Shown here one piece after another: positions 35,457-44,312 of a stretch of 64,000 bases of DNA. The translations under genes were made by a program, and so were the position numbers. The DNA is taken from NCBI RefSeq assembly GCF_000725385.1, contig NZ_CP008884.1, positions 124,001 to 188,000 of the forward strand, written 5' to 3'. This DNA comes from Dyella japonica A8 (lineage in GTDB: Bacteria > Pseudomonadota > Gammaproteobacteria > Xanthomonadales > Rhodanobacteraceae). Within the stretch, counting starts at the first letter, position 1. Every line of letters begins with the position of its first letter. Below the pieces are notes generated by a model, which made no database searches, had not been told where the DNA came from, and saw nothing but the letters and a program-made list of their open reading frames with translations.

Positions 35457-35838
35457 GGGGGACTTCCTTGGCCGAGGTGGCGTCGGCGGTGACGGTGGTT
35501 TCGGCGGTAGCCGTGCTTTCGGTTACCGGCATGGCGGCCGGTGTCTCGGCGGCCACTGGTGCACCGGATGGCGCACCAGTGGGGCGCATCTTGCGCAGCG
35601 TCTCATCCAGCTCGGCCTGCGCGGCTTCGGCGCGCGCGGCGGCCTCCTTGGCCTGGCGGCGGATCTCCTCGACCTGCAGCTCCCGCTCCACCTCGGCGCG
35701 CACGCTGTCCCAGCCCGTCCGGATGCGGCGCATGAAGACGCCCGCGGTACGCGCGGCGTGCGGCAGCTTTTCCGGGCCGAGCACGATCAGCGCGATAAGC
35801 GCGAGCAATACCAGCTTGCCGAAGCTGATCTCGATCAT
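35443..35838 (-). CDS. tatB: Twin-arginine translocase subunit TatB
   Basis: Protein of 131 residues. A single N-terminal membrane segment with the TatB start MIEISFGKLVLLALIALIVL followed by GPEKLP, an amphipathic helix (RTAGVFMRRIRTGWDSVRAE) and a charged, Ala/Thr-rich tail. The Glu near residue 3 and GPEKLP distinguish it from TatA. Part of tatABC. Confidence 0.96.
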   Translation of the reverse strand: MIEISFGKLVLLALIALIVLGPEKLPHAARTAGVFMRRIRTGWDSVRAEVERELQVEEIRRQAKEAAARAEAAQAELDETLRKMRPTGAPSGAPVAAETPAAMPVTESTATAETTVTADATSAKEVPHGGA

Positions 35839-35853
35839 GCCGATGAACCCGAG

Positions 35854-36081
35854 TTACTTCTGCTCGGTTTCGTGCTGGCTCTGGTTCTGGGTATTGCCAG
35901 CCGGCGGATCGGCGCGCAGGCGCTCGTTCGGATCGCTGGATTTGGTGGCCTCGTCGCCGTCCAGACCCTTCTTGAAGTCACGCACGGCACCGCCCAGGTC
36001 GGAACCGATGTTGCGCAGCTTCTTGGTGCCAAAGATCAGCACGACGACAACCAGCAGGATGAGTAGATGGGTGATGCTCAT
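35854..36081 (-). CDS. tatA: Twin-arginine translocase subunit TatA
   Basis: Protein of 75 residues forming the Tat pore. One N-terminal membrane segment ([20 protein letters not shown]), then the amphipathic helix [19 protein letters not shown] and a polar tail. FGTKKL is the TatA hinge motif. 15 bases separate it from tatB; the SYLF-domain gene lies 66 bases upstream on the same strand. Confidence 0.96.
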   Translation of the reverse strand: MSITHLLILLVVVVLIFGTKKLRNIGSDLGGAVRDFKKGLDGDEATKSSDPNERLRADPPAGNTQNQSQHETEQK

Positions 36082-36147
36082 GAAATCGGGCCTCAGAGAT
36101 GAAAGCGGCGGAACGAAACCGTCACGCTCCCGCGCCGCCGCTCCACA

Positions 36148-36837
36148 TCATCGCTGAGTGTACTCCTCAAGGCGATCCCTGAAATCGACCACCTGCGACG
36201 GAACGTTGCTCACGCCGCCCTCGAAGATCCGGCGCGGGGTAATGCCCTTGCCATAGATGGCCTCGTTGGCGTCGTAGTCGATGCGCAGGGCCGAGCCGTC
36301 CAGGGCCACGCCGGCGAACAGGCCGCGGGAGCGGGAGTAGGAGTAGATCTCGGCCTTGAAGTCGCTGTCGGTGGAGGCCTGGGCGGTGCGGCCCACCGGA
36401 CCGGCCGCGGCGGCGGCGTCGGCGCCCAGCGTGAATTTGCCGTTGACGATGTTGTCCACGCCGCGCTGGGTGCGGAACACCAGGATCACGTCGGTGGACG
36501 AGGCGCCGGCCTGGAAGCCCACGCTGCCGCCCGTCATCGTGATGAAGCTGGGGTTGGACCAGGTGCCGTCGGGACCCTTGACCGAGATCAGGCCCTCGCC
36601 ACGGCGGCCGCCGAACACAAAACCCACCTTGAGCAGGTCCGGGATCACGGCGATGGCCTTGGCCTGCTTGAGCAGGTCGGTGGGGATCGACTTGTCCGGC
36701 GCCTCCATGATGTCGTTCAGCACGCGCACGGCGTTCTGGGCGCGCACCAGCGGCGGATCCTCGGCATGCGCGGCCATGGCCGGTACCAGCAGGACCAGGG
36801 CAGCCAGCAGCAGACGGTGCAGCGACGGTTTGATCAT
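36148..36837 (-). CDS. Secreted SYLF (YSC84) domain lipid-binding protein
   Basis: Protein of 229 residues with signal peptide 1-24 (ending MAAHAE). The SYLF/YSC84 domain covers about 80-225: KAIAVIPDLLKVGFVFGGRR then GEGLIS, SFITMTGGSVGFQAGASSTD, and SYSRSRGLFAGVALDGSAL, which is the family hallmark. Bacterial exported members are thought to bind lipid, but their role is not settled. The ATG at 36837 gives a clean signal peptide; the frame is open 36 codons upstream into the hemH control region. Same strand and 66 bases ahead of tatA. Confidence 0.9.
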   Translation of the reverse strand: MIKPSLHRLLLAALVLLVPAMAAHAEDPPLVRAQNAVRVLNDIMEAPDKSIPTDLLKQAKAIAVIPDLLKVGFVFGGRRGEGLISVKGPDGTWSNPSFITMTGGSVGFQAGASSTDVILVFRTQRGVDNIVNGKFTLGADAAAAAGPVGRTAQASTDSDFKAEIYSYSRSRGLFAGVALDGSALRIDYDANEAIYGKGITPRRIFEGGVSNVPSQVVDFRDRLEEYTQR

Positions 36838-36922
36838 GACGACTCCTGTGCAGATGTTTCGGTAGGGCAGCCTGCGGCGATCCTCGCCACGGCGCCGATG
36901 ACGGCTTGTGGCAGACTCTGTA

Positions 36923-36936
36923 ACGGTAACTACCGT
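36923..36936. promoter_or_regulatory. Perfect dyad between the SYLF gene and hemH
   Basis: ACGGTA-AC-TACCGT, a perfect 6-base inverted repeat, 10 bases upstream of the hemH ATG and in the divergent region of two genes. Size and place suit an operator, but no regulator can be named. Confidence 0.4.
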
Positions 36937-36946
36937 CAGCGCCACG

Positions 36947-38011
36947 ATGCCACGCAGCCATGACTATACCGGCGTTGCCGGTTCATCCCGAGACCAGCCC
37001 GTTCAGGCTGCAGTGCTGTTGGTGAACCTCGGCACACCGGAAGCGCCCACCGCGCAGGCGGTCCGCCCCTATCTGGCCGAGTTCCTCGGCGACCCGCGCG
37101 TGATCGATTACCCCCGCTGGCTGTGGTGGCTGATCTTGCACGGCGTGATCCTGCGCGTGCGTCCGGCGCGTTCCGCGCATGCCTACCAGCGCATCTGGAC
37201 GGCCCAGGGCTCGCCCCTGCGCGTGGGCAGCGAGGCCTTGGCGGCACGCCTGCAGGAAAAGTTGTCCGAGGCCTGCGCCGAACCGGTACGGGTGGCACTG
37301 GCCATGCGCTACGGCCAGCCATCCGTGCCGGCACAGATCGAGCGCTTGCAACGTGAGGGCGTGCGACGCCTGCTGGTGCTGCCGTTGTATCCGCAATATT
37401 CGGCCACGTCGACCGGCTCGGTGATCGACGCCGTGGCAGAAGCCATGCAGATGCTGCGCTGGCCGCCGGAGCTGCGCCTGATCAACGACTATCACGACGA
37501 CGCAGCCCACATCGACGCGCTGGCGCGCAGCATCGAGCAGTGGTGGGCGACGCAGGGGCGTGGCGAAAAACTGCTGCTCTCCTTCCACGGCATTCCTTCG
37601 CGCTACGTGCGCGAGGGCGATCCGTACCTCGAGCAGTGCCAGGCGACGACCGAGGCTCTGCGGCAGCGGATGGGCCTGGACGAGACACAGTTGCTGATGA
37701 GCTTCCAGTCCCGCGTCGGCCGCGAGCCGTGGCTGCAACCCTATACCGACGCCACCGTCCGCGAACTGGCCGCGCAAGGCATCAGGACGCTCGACGTGGC
37801 CTGCCCGGGCTTCGCGGTGGACTGCCTGGAGACGCTGGAAGAGATCGCCATGCAGAACCACGAGTTCTTCCGCGAGGCGGGCGGCGACGCGCTGCGCTAT
37901 ATCCCGGCACTGAACGACACGCCCAACCAGGTCGGCAGCCTGGCCGCGCTGGTCATGCGGCATGCCGGCGGCTGGGCCGAGTTCGCGCCGCGCGCCGGCA
38001 GCCCCGCGTGA
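36947..38011 (+). CDS. hemH: Ferrochelatase
   Basis: Inserts Fe2+ into protoporphyrin IX, the last step of haem synthesis. 354 residues. Family features: AVLLVNLGTPEAPT at the start, LPLYPQYSATSTGSV, the metal-site His in LLSFHGIPSRYVREGDPY, the conserved MSFQSRVGREPWLQPYT, and Glu in the CPGFAVDCLETLEE signature. The ATG at 36947 is used here; a GTG at 36908 would add 13 residues and overlap the dyad region. It overlaps the hydrolase gene (GTGA). Confidence 0.96.
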   Translation: MPRSHDYTGVAGSSRDQPVQAAVLLVNLGTPEAPTAQAVRPYLAEFLGDPRVIDYPRWLWWLILHGVILRVRPARSAHAYQRIWTAQGSPLRVGSEALAARLQEKLSEACAEPVRVALAMRYGQPSVPAQIERLQREGVRRLLVLPLYPQYSATSTGSVIDAVAEAMQMLRWPPELRLINDYHDDAAHIDALARSIEQWWATQGRGEKLLLSFHGIPSRYVREGDPYLEQCQATTEALRQRMGLDETQLLMSFQSRVGREPWLQPYTDATVRELAAQGIRTLDVACPGFAVDCLETLEEIAMQNHEFFREAGGDALRYIPALNDTPNQVGSLAALVMRHAGGWAEFAPRAGSPA

Positions 38012-38865
38012 GCGGTCCGCTCGAACGCGAGGTACGCCTGCCGCACCTGCGCCTTGCCGCGCAGGTCTGGGGCCACGACAAGGCCCCGCCGCTGCTCGTG
38101 CTGCACGGCTGGCTCGACAATGCCGGCAGCTATGCACGCCTCGCGCCCCTGCTGGCCGAGCGCTGCCAGGTGATCGCGCTGGAGCTGCCGGGCCACGGCC
38201 ACTCCGACCATCTGCCACCCGGCATGCCGTACCACTTCGTGGATTACGTGCGCGCCGTGCTGGATGCGATCGATGTGCTGGAACTGCAGCACTTCCACCT
38301 GATGGGCCACTCGCTGGGCGCGGGCATCGCCTCGCTGGTCGCCGCGGCGAGACCCGAGCGCGTGGGCCGGCTGCTATTGATCGAAGGGCTGGGGCCCATC
38401 GCCGATGATGGCCTCCATACACTGCGCCAGTTCCGCGATGCGATGACGAGCACGGCGACCGGGCGCTCCCTGCGTTCGTTCCCGTCCGTGGAGATGGCGA
38501 TCAGCGCGCGCACCATGGCCAGCGGCCTGCCGGCGGACCAGGCGCGCCCCATCGTGGAGCGCGGCCTGCGCAAGACCGATCACGGCTGGTATTGGCGCAG
38601 CGATGCGCGGGTGAACCGGCCCTCATCGATCCGCCTGGCGGAAATGCAGGTGCGCGCCCTGTTGCATGGCATCGAGTCGCCGACGGCGCTGCTGCTCGCC
38701 CGGCCGGACACGCCCTACCTGCCCGGCCAGCGCATGCGCGAGCGCGCCGACTGCGTGGGCGACATCGTAGTGACGCACATGGATGGCGGCCACCACCTGC
38801 ACCTGGAACATCCGCAGGCCGTGGCGGCCTGGGCGAATGCGCATCTGGACGGCCACGCCGCCTGA
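38008..38865 (+). CDS. Alpha/beta hydrolase
   Basis: Cytosolic hydrolase of 285 residues. The fold markers are VLHGWLDNAGSYARLAPLL (oxyanion region), the nucleophile elbow GHSLGAG (Ser near residue 109), and the C-terminal His in DGGHHLHLEHP. The substrate is unknown; the HG-WLDNAGS form is typical of the serine hydrolase-like/SERHL group. The start is a GTG overlapping the hemH stop, so the two genes are coupled. Confidence 0.88.
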   Translation: MSGPLEREVRLPHLRLAAQVWGHDKAPPLLVLHGWLDNAGSYARLAPLLAERCQVIALELPGHGHSDHLPPGMPYHFVDYVRAVLDAIDVLELQHFHLMGHSLGAGIASLVAAARPERVGRLLLIEGLGPIADDGLHTLRQFRDAMTSTATGRSLRSFPSVEMAISARTMASGLPADQARPIVERGLRKTDHGWYWRSDARVNRPSSIRLAEMQVRALLHGIESPTALLLARPDTPYLPGQRMRERADCVGDIVVTHMDGGHHLHLEHPQAVAAWANAHLDGHAA

Positions 38866-38941
38866 GCCATCGGCGGATAGGACAGACGGCAGCCTGACCG
38901 ACGGCACATGCCACCGCGTACTGGCTGCCTAGACTGGGGCC

Positions 38942-39739
38942 ATGCAGCATCTACAGCGCACCAACTACGGCCAGCCCGAGCAGCTTCGCCAGCTGGGTGG
39001 CCTGCAGATTTCCGCGACGCCTTACGCGGGCGGCAGCACGCTGCCCTGGCACGAGCATGACGAGGCCTATCTTTGCCTGGTCGCCGCGGGTGGCTATACG
39101 CAGCAGTGCGCTGACGACGAACTGGACTGCCAACCCGGCATGCTGCTGACGCATCCGCAAGGTCACCGGCACGCCAACCGCTTCGGCAGCGCCGGTGCGC
39201 GCTGCATCAGCATCTTCTTCGGCGATGCGCCGGGCGATGGCGTCACACGCCTGCTGGGCGAGCACCGGCAGCTGCGCCTGCCCGACGCGGATCGCCTGCT
39301 GGCACGCATCGAGCGCGAACTGCGCGCCACGGACGACGCCGCAACGCTGGCGCTCCACTCGGCCGTGCTGGAGCTGGTCGCCCTGGCCTGCCGCGCCGAT
39401 GACGAGCGCCGGCCCGCCTGGCTGCAACGCGTGCTCGACCGCCTGCACGACGATCCGCTCGCCATGCCATCCCTGCATGAGCTGGCCGGGCTGGCCGGTG
39501 TGCATCCTTCGCACCTGGCGCGCAGCTTCCAGCGTGCCAAGGGGGCCTCGGTCGGCGAATACCAGCGAGGGTTGCGCATTGCGCTGGCGCGCAAGGCGTT
39601 GGCGGAAGCACATCGCTCCATCGCCGACGTCGCCGCCATCGCCGGCTTTACCGACCAGAGCCATTTCGCCCGCGTGTTCCGGCAGATCACCGGGGAGACA
39701 CCGCGTGACTATCGGCACAGGTTGCAAACCGCATCCTGA
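38942..39739 (+). CDS. AraC family transcriptional regulator
   Basis: DNA-binding protein of 265 residues. An N-terminal cupin-type sensor part (LPWHEHDEAYLCLVAAGGYT, LLTHPQGHRHANRF) precedes the two helix-turn-helix motifs in the C-terminal 100 residues (SLHELAGLAGVHPSHLARSF, then SIADVAAIAGFTDQSHFARV and FRQITGETPRDYR). The signal it senses is not known. It lies ahead of the double-DTG protease gene, which is the nearest candidate target. Confidence 0.93.
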   Translation: MQHLQRTNYGQPEQLRQLGGLQISATPYAGGSTLPWHEHDEAYLCLVAAGGYTQQCADDELDCQPGMLLTHPQGHRHANRFGSAGARCISIFFGDAPGDGVTRLLGEHRQLRLPDADRLLARIERELRATDDAATLALHSAVLELVALACRADDERRPAWLQRVLDRLHDDPLAMPSLHELAGLAGVHPSHLARSFQRAKGASVGEYQRGLRIALARKALAEAHRSIADVAAIAGFTDQSHFARVFRQITGETPRDYRHRLQTAS

Positions 39740-39812
39740 TTTGTCACTGCCGTGCTAGACCGCGCGGTTTCGCCTCGGCGACCATGGCGTCAACCCACGC
39801 AAGGAACCCGTC

Positions 39813-41687
39813 ATGGCCCTACGCTCCCTCCTCTTTGTCAGTCTCATGGCTGGCCTGGCCGCACCGGCCATGGCCGCCCCTGCCACCGATGCGGACGCGT
39901 TGCTGCGCGACCTGCGGCAAGCCTATGGCGGCGCGCACTGGAACGGCGTCAGGGGTTGGCACGCCGAAGGAAAACAGACCAGCGAGGACCTCACCGGTGC
40001 ATGGCAGGCCACGGTAAACCTCGGCAACGGTTACTACATCACCCGCACGCGCAATGACCTGTTCACCACCGCGGAAGGTTTCGATGCGCAAGGCCACTGG
40101 CGACAGGACATCACCGGCCTGTCGCATCCGCTGGACTCGGACGAAGCAAAGATCGTCACCGTCAGCGAAAACTGGTTGCGCGGCCTGGGCTTCCTGCGCC
40201 CTGAGTTGCCGGCCAGCTATCGCGTGTTGCCCGATGCAAAGGATCGCAAGCATCGCTATCTGCAGCTCGAGGCCACGCCGGCCGGTGGCCGCCCGGTGAC
40301 GTTGTGGATCGATCCGGCCACGCATCGGCTGGATCGCGCCGTCTGGCAGAGTTCGTTCCTGACGGTAACCGAGCGTTACTCGGACTATCGCGCGGTGGAT
40401 GGCAAGCAGCTACCGTTCCAGATCCATACCACCGAAACAACCGTCAGTGGCGCGAGCGACGGTGAGACCGACACGGTAGTGTCGGATTACCAGATGATGG
40501 GCGGCGGCGCGGCCATCGATACGCAACGCCCCGCCAACCAGGTGACCGACGTCACCATGGCGCACGACGCGCTGCAGGCCATCGCGCCCATGCATCTGGA
40601 AGCCGGCGTGCTGCTGGTCGATGTCAGCATCAATGGCCATGCACCGGCTCCTTTCATCCTCGATACCGGTGGCCACGCCATCCTCACGACGGATGCGGCC
40701 AATAAGCTCGGCCTGCGCACACAAGGCCAGGGCGTGGCCACGGGTTCCGGCCCGGGATCGATGAGCACCTCGTATACCAAGGTGGACGACTTGGCGCTGG
40801 GCGACGCGCATGTGCGCGACCTCCCTTTCAGCGTGATGCCCTTCCCCTACAGCTTCTACGAACGCGGCGAAGGCAAGGAGCCGATTGCGGGCATCCTGGG
40901 CCTGGAAGTCTTCGAGCGATTCGCCGTGACGTACGACTACGATCGCGGCGAACTGCGGCTGCAACCGTTCGATCACGGGCAGGCTCCACAAGCCGCCGAA
41001 GGCGACGCGCTGACGCTGCGCTTCACCGACGACATGCCGCTCACGACGGCGCAGCTGGACGGCCATCGCGGCATGTTCGGCATCGACACCGGCAACGGCA
41101 GCTACCTGCTGACCTTTCCCCAATGGGCGGAACGCAACGGCATCGCCACACGCTACGCCGCAGGCGCACCCATTCCCACCGGTGGCGTGGGTGGACTGTT
41201 CACGGCCCACATAGCCCACGCGCACGAACTCGTCCTCGGCAACCAGCGTCTGGACAACGTGGTGGCCATGCTGACCCGCACCGATGCAGGCGCCACCGGC
41301 AACCCCTCCGAAGCCGGCAACATCGGTCAGGATGTGCTGGCGCGTTACAACGTGCACTTCGACTACCGGCGCCAACAGATGGTGTTGATGCCCCGCAAAG
41401 ACGCGCCCCCGAAGCATTACGCCATGGCCGGCATCCGCGTCACCAAGCAACAGGAGTCCCCTGACCGTTTCCAGGTCATCGATGTCATACCCGACAGCCC
41501 GGCCGCGCAGGCTGGCCTCAGGAAGGGCGACGCGATCGTCGCTGCCAATGGCAAGCCGGCCTCGGTACTCGGCACCAACGACCTGCGCGCCATGAGCGGC
41601 TGGCAACCGGAAAACACGCCATTGACGCTGAAGCTGGCGGACGGGCGGGAGCTGAAGATGGTGATGAGGGATCTGGCGCCGAGGTAA
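39813..41687 (+). CDS. Secreted double-DTG aspartyl protease with PDZ domain
   Basis: Protein of 624 residues with signal peptide 1-22 (APAMAA). Residues 25-235 are an unassigned beta-rich part. Then come two retropepsin-like lobes: DTG at 284-286 (FILDTGGHAIL) with its closing ILGLEVF at 361, and DTG at 425-427 (FGIDTGNGSYLL) with NIGQDVL at 503. A PDZ domain fills 538-622 (VIPDSPAAQAGLRKGDAIVA). Each lobe thus has the catalytic Asp and the later hydrophobic-Gly motif needed for one half of an aspartic protease site. Both halves are in one chain, as in pepsins, whereas most bacterial relatives carry one and dimerise. Periplasmic or secreted; substrate unknown. Confidence 0.85.
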   Translation: MALRSLLFVSLMAGLAAPAMAAPATDADALLRDLRQAYGGAHWNGVRGWHAEGKQTSEDLTGAWQATVNLGNGYYITRTRNDLFTTAEGFDAQGHWRQDITGLSHPLDSDEAKIVTVSENWLRGLGFLRPELPASYRVLPDAKDRKHRYLQLEATPAGGRPVTLWIDPATHRLDRAVWQSSFLTVTERYSDYRAVDGKQLPFQIHTTETTVSGASDGETDTVVSDYQMMGGGAAIDTQRPANQVTDVTMAHDALQAIAPMHLEAGVLLVDVSINGHAPAPFILDTGGHAILTTDAANKLGLRTQGQGVATGSGPGSMSTSYTKVDDLALGDAHVRDLPFSVMPFPYSFYERGEGKEPIAGILGLEVFERFAVTYDYDRGELRLQPFDHGQAPQAAEGDALTLRFTDDMPLTTAQLDGHRGMFGIDTGNGSYLLTFPQWAERNGIATRYAAGAPIPTGGVGGLFTAHIAHAHELVLGNQRLDNVVAMLTRTDAGATGNPSEAGNIGQDVLARYNVHFDYRRQQMVLMPRKDAPPKHYAMAGIRVTKQQESPDRFQVIDVIPDSPAAQAGLRKGDAIVAANGKPASVLGTNDLRAMSGWQPENTPLTLKLADGRELKMVMRDLAPR

Positions 41688-41707
41688 GCGTGCCCGTCAC
41701 ATCCTCT

Positions 41708-41788
41708 GTGGGAGCGCACCCTGTGCGCGACGGCCTGGCAAAGCGAAGGACCCGGCGTTCTCCCGTTGCGCAAAGGGTGCGCTCCCAC
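41708..41788. repeat. REP1 pair adjoining the RAYT gene
   Basis: Intact left arm (GTGG head, GCGCAC-CCT-GTGCGC) and a slightly diverged right arm (GTTGCGCAAAGGGTGCGCTC, then CCAC), 26 bases beyond the RAYT stop codon. Together with the REP1 arm at 42384 it brackets the transposase gene. Confidence 0.85.
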
Positions 41789-41814
41789 ACCGAAAGGCGA
41801 CCACTGCGCCGAAC

Positions 41815-42270
41815 TCAAAGCCACACACAGTTCCAATACGGGTAGTCGAGCACGTTGCTCACCAGCCCGGCACGCAACGGGTTGGCAACGATATAGCGGG
41901 CGACGTGTCGCCTATCCTCGTCATGCCGAAGCGCATGGTCGTGGAAGCCTCGATCCCACACGAGAGTGGATAGTGTGCATCGTATGCCCTTGGCGGTAAC
42001 CGACTTGAATCGGTTCATCACTGTGGCAAGGCCATCGTTCGGGCCAAGGCTCACCAGTCCATGCCAGTGGTCCGGCATCAACACCCAGCAGAGCAGTTCG
42101 GCATCGCCCCATGTCCGTGGATTGTGCACGGATCGGCATATTGACCGCGCCAGGTCGATATTCCGAAACAGCGGACGTCGGTATGCAACAACCGTTGTCA
42201 GCAGATAGACCTGGCCGGGCATCGAAACTCGACCCCGGCGCAGTGCCTGGTATCCAAGCGGATGATTCAT
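41815..42270 (-). CDS. REP-associated tyrosine transposase (RAYT)
   Basis: Single-strand nuclease of the Y1/HUH superfamily, 151 residues. The metal-binding pair is His68 and His70 (MPDHWHGLV) and the nucleophile Tyr126 lies in RRHVARYIVANPLRAGLV, both in standard RAYT places. The N terminus (RRGRVSMPGQVYLLTTVVA) and KSVTAKGI are also family-typical. RAYTs cut and join REP hairpins that begin GTAG or GTGG. The gene is flanked by REP1 copies with a GTGG head, which is the arrangement expected for its own substrate. RAYTs are single-copy, vertically kept domesticated transposases. No damage to the frame is seen. Confidence 0.93.
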   Translation of the reverse strand: MNHPLGYQALRRGRVSMPGQVYLLTTVVAYRRPLFRNIDLARSICRSVHNPRTWGDAELLCWVLMPDHWHGLVSLGPNDGLATVMNRFKSVTAKGIRCTLSTLVWDRGFHDHALRHDEDRRHVARYIVANPLRAGLVSNVLDYPYWNCVWL

Positions 42271-42383
42271 GACCCAAACGTCGCATTGCGCGGGTCATGG
42301 CGTCATCAGAACGCTTCGGGTTCTCCTGTAGGAACGCAACCTCGGCTTCGTAGCCCTGAACGGCTTCGCCGCTTCGTCGGCTT

Positions 42384-42407
42384 GTCGCGCACAGGGTGCG
42401 CTCCCAC
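42384..42407. repeat. Single REP1 arm upstream of the RAYT gene
   Basis: Intact arm reading GTCGCGCACAGGGTGCGCTC then CCAC. A worn second arm may lie at about 42327-42345 (CTGTAGGAACGCAACC). It completes the REP1 bracket around the RAYT gene. Confidence 0.8.
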
Positions 42408-42426
42408 AGGAACGGTGTGCGCTGGA

Positions 42427-44130
42427 TCAGGGCTTCTGCAGACCCAGCACATCCAACCCCTGCTCAAAGGTGATATCCACCGGGATCTTCGCCTTGTCCA
42501 GGCGCTTCAGGTCGCCCGCCAGCGTGGCATCGACGTTGCCCATGCTATCGGTGAGCTGCTTGGCGGCGTCATAGTCACCGTCGCCCTGGATGGTGAGCAG
42601 CTTGGCGGAAAGCGCATTCATCGCCGCGGTCATCTTGTCGAAGTCGACGCGGTAGCGGCCGGTGGCGGCATCGCGCGAGAACGCACCCTGCTGCTGGAAG
42701 AAGTTGAAGCGCACCATGTTCGCCTTGGCGTGCGCGTCGCTGGCGCCGAAGCGCACCGAACGCAGGATGCCGGCAAGGAAGGTGACGTAGTTGTCCATCA
42801 GCTTGGCCTTGTCCAGCTCGCCCTTTTCCGCCAGCTTGGTGACCATGTAGAGGCCAAGAATATCGGCCTTGCCTTCCTCGAAGCTCGAGGCCTGGTCCTT
42901 CAGCGCGGTGCGCACCATGCCTTTGCCGCTGAGCGTGTTCTTGATGCCAAGACCGTGCGCCACTTCGTGGAACATGGTGTTCTCGAAGAAGGCGTCGAAG
43001 GTGAGGTGCGATTGCTGGTCGTCCGCGATCAGCTCCTTGGCGATGGGCAGCATGATCCTGTCGAACTTGGCCTGCATCACGTTCTCCAACTGCAGGCGGC
43101 GGGTGCCCTTCTTCAGCTGCACTTCCTCGTCATTGGGCAGGTTGATCGCAATGGTCTTGGCGCCGACGTTGGCATCACCCGCGTAGTACACGGCGAAGTA
43201 GGCGTTGAGGTCGGCGTCGGAGCCGGGTTTCTCCACCTTGTACTTCTCGTCCACCGGCAGTTCGCGCTGCAGCTCCGGCAGGTATTTGGCGAAGCGGGCG
43301 AGCTTGGCGCTCCACGCCTGGTCCTTCACCAGCACGTAGCTTTCGTAGCTGGCCTTGTAGCCGTAGAGCTGGTCTTCGTAGGTTTCGATGGGACCGATCA
43401 CGATGTCGACAGGGTTGTTCTTCATCGACATCCAGGCGAAGTCGCTGGGACGGTAGTCATCGCTGAGCAGGGCGTCGGCGCGCTTCTTCAGGTAGCCCGC
43501 GAACTCCTTGTCCGCCGAGAGATCCGCCGCCTGGCGAAGCAGGCCGGCGGCACGTTCCAGGTCGGCCTTGTATGCCTCGTGGTAGGGCACGGTCACCAGC
43601 TTGTTCTGCGCATCGCGGCGCAGCAGCGTGTAGAGGCCGGCCTTGTCCTTGAGATCGGCCTTGTCGAACTCGTCCTTGGTCATGTCGGCCGGATAGAACT
43701 GTGCGCCCGGCGGACGCGCGCCCACACCAGCAACGAACGGCTGGTCGTTGTCCAGGCGGTCCCAGGGGCCGTAGTTGATCTCGGCGAAGCGACGTGTCAC
43801 GTCATCGGGAATGCGCGCCATCAGCGCGGCCTTGTCGCCCCACGACTGTTGCCAGTAGATGTCGTTGGTGACGTCGGCGGCCTCGATCAGCAGCGCGATC
43901 ATCTGCTTCTGCTTGTCGTCGAAACCCGAAAGGTCGGCGCTGAGCTTGACCGATGCATAGTTGGCCATGCGCTGTGAGGCGATGTCGGCATCGGTGGACG
44001 GCGGCGGCACGGCGGGCGCCGTGCTGGCCGGCGCGGGGGCGGCGCTCTGTTGTGCAGGGGTGTTGGCGTCGTGCGAGCTGCAGCCAGCCAGGGCGACGAC
44101 AAGACTCAGGGCAAGAAGATGGCGGCGCAT
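42427..44130 (-). CDS. M49-type zinc peptidase lipoprotein (dipeptidyl-peptidase III family)
   Basis: Lipoprotein of 567 residues: signal peptide with lipobox ALAGC (Cys17), then an Ala/Pro linker to about residue 48. The zinc site is HEVAH (388-392) with the second motif EEGKAD (418-423), spaced as in the M49 family. Classical DPP III has HEXXGH; this shorter HEXXH form is found in bacterial members. NNPVDIVIGPIETYEDQLYG is another family landmark. Anchored in the envelope, it probably trims peptides. The gene for an ABC exporter begins beyond a REP2 pair downstream, on the same strand. Confidence 0.9.
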   Translation of the reverse strand: MRRHLLALSLVVALAGCSSHDANTPAQQSAAPAPASTAPAVPPPSTDADIASQRMANYASVKLSADLSGFDDKQKQMIALLIEAADVTNDIYWQQSWGDKAALMARIPDDVTRRFAEINYGPWDRLDNDQPFVAGVGARPPGAQFYPADMTKDEFDKADLKDKAGLYTLLRRDAQNKLVTVPYHEAYKADLERAAGLLRQAADLSADKEFAGYLKKRADALLSDDYRPSDFAWMSMKNNPVDIVIGPIETYEDQLYGYKASYESYVLVKDQAWSAKLARFAKYLPELQRELPVDEKYKVEKPGSDADLNAYFAVYYAGDANVGAKTIAINLPNDEEVQLKKGTRRLQLENVMQAKFDRIMLPIAKELIADDQQSHLTFDAFFENTMFHEVAHGLGIKNTLSGKGMVRTALKDQASSFEEGKADILGLYMVTKLAEKGELDKAKLMDNYVTFLAGILRSVRFGASDAHAKANMVRFNFFQQQGAFSRDAATGRYRVDFDKMTAAMNALSAKLLTIQGDGDYDAAKQLTDSMGNVDATLAGDLKRLDKAKIPVDITFEQGLDVLGLQKP

Positions 44131-44187
44131 GGGGCTTTCTCGTTGGAGGAAAGCGCCATGCTAACCGCATCACCCGCCCTACCTCAC

Positions 44188-44279
44188 CGTCATCCCGGCG
44201 AAAGCCGGGATCCAGTGCCTTTTCGGACGTTTGTCATAAAGAGCAAAGTCGCTGGATCCCGGCTTTCGCCGGGATGACG
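44188..44279. repeat. REP2 inverted pair
   Basis: Perfect 28-base inverted repeat: the left arm starts CGTCATCCCGGCGAAAGCCG and continues GGATCCAG; the right arm is its complement. The stem here is CCCGGC/GCCGGG around the GAAA loop. Located between the ABC permease gene end and the M49 peptidase gene start. Confidence 0.88.
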
Positions 44280-44312
44280 GTGAGGGGCGCAAACGTCATC
44301 GAGACGCCCGCC

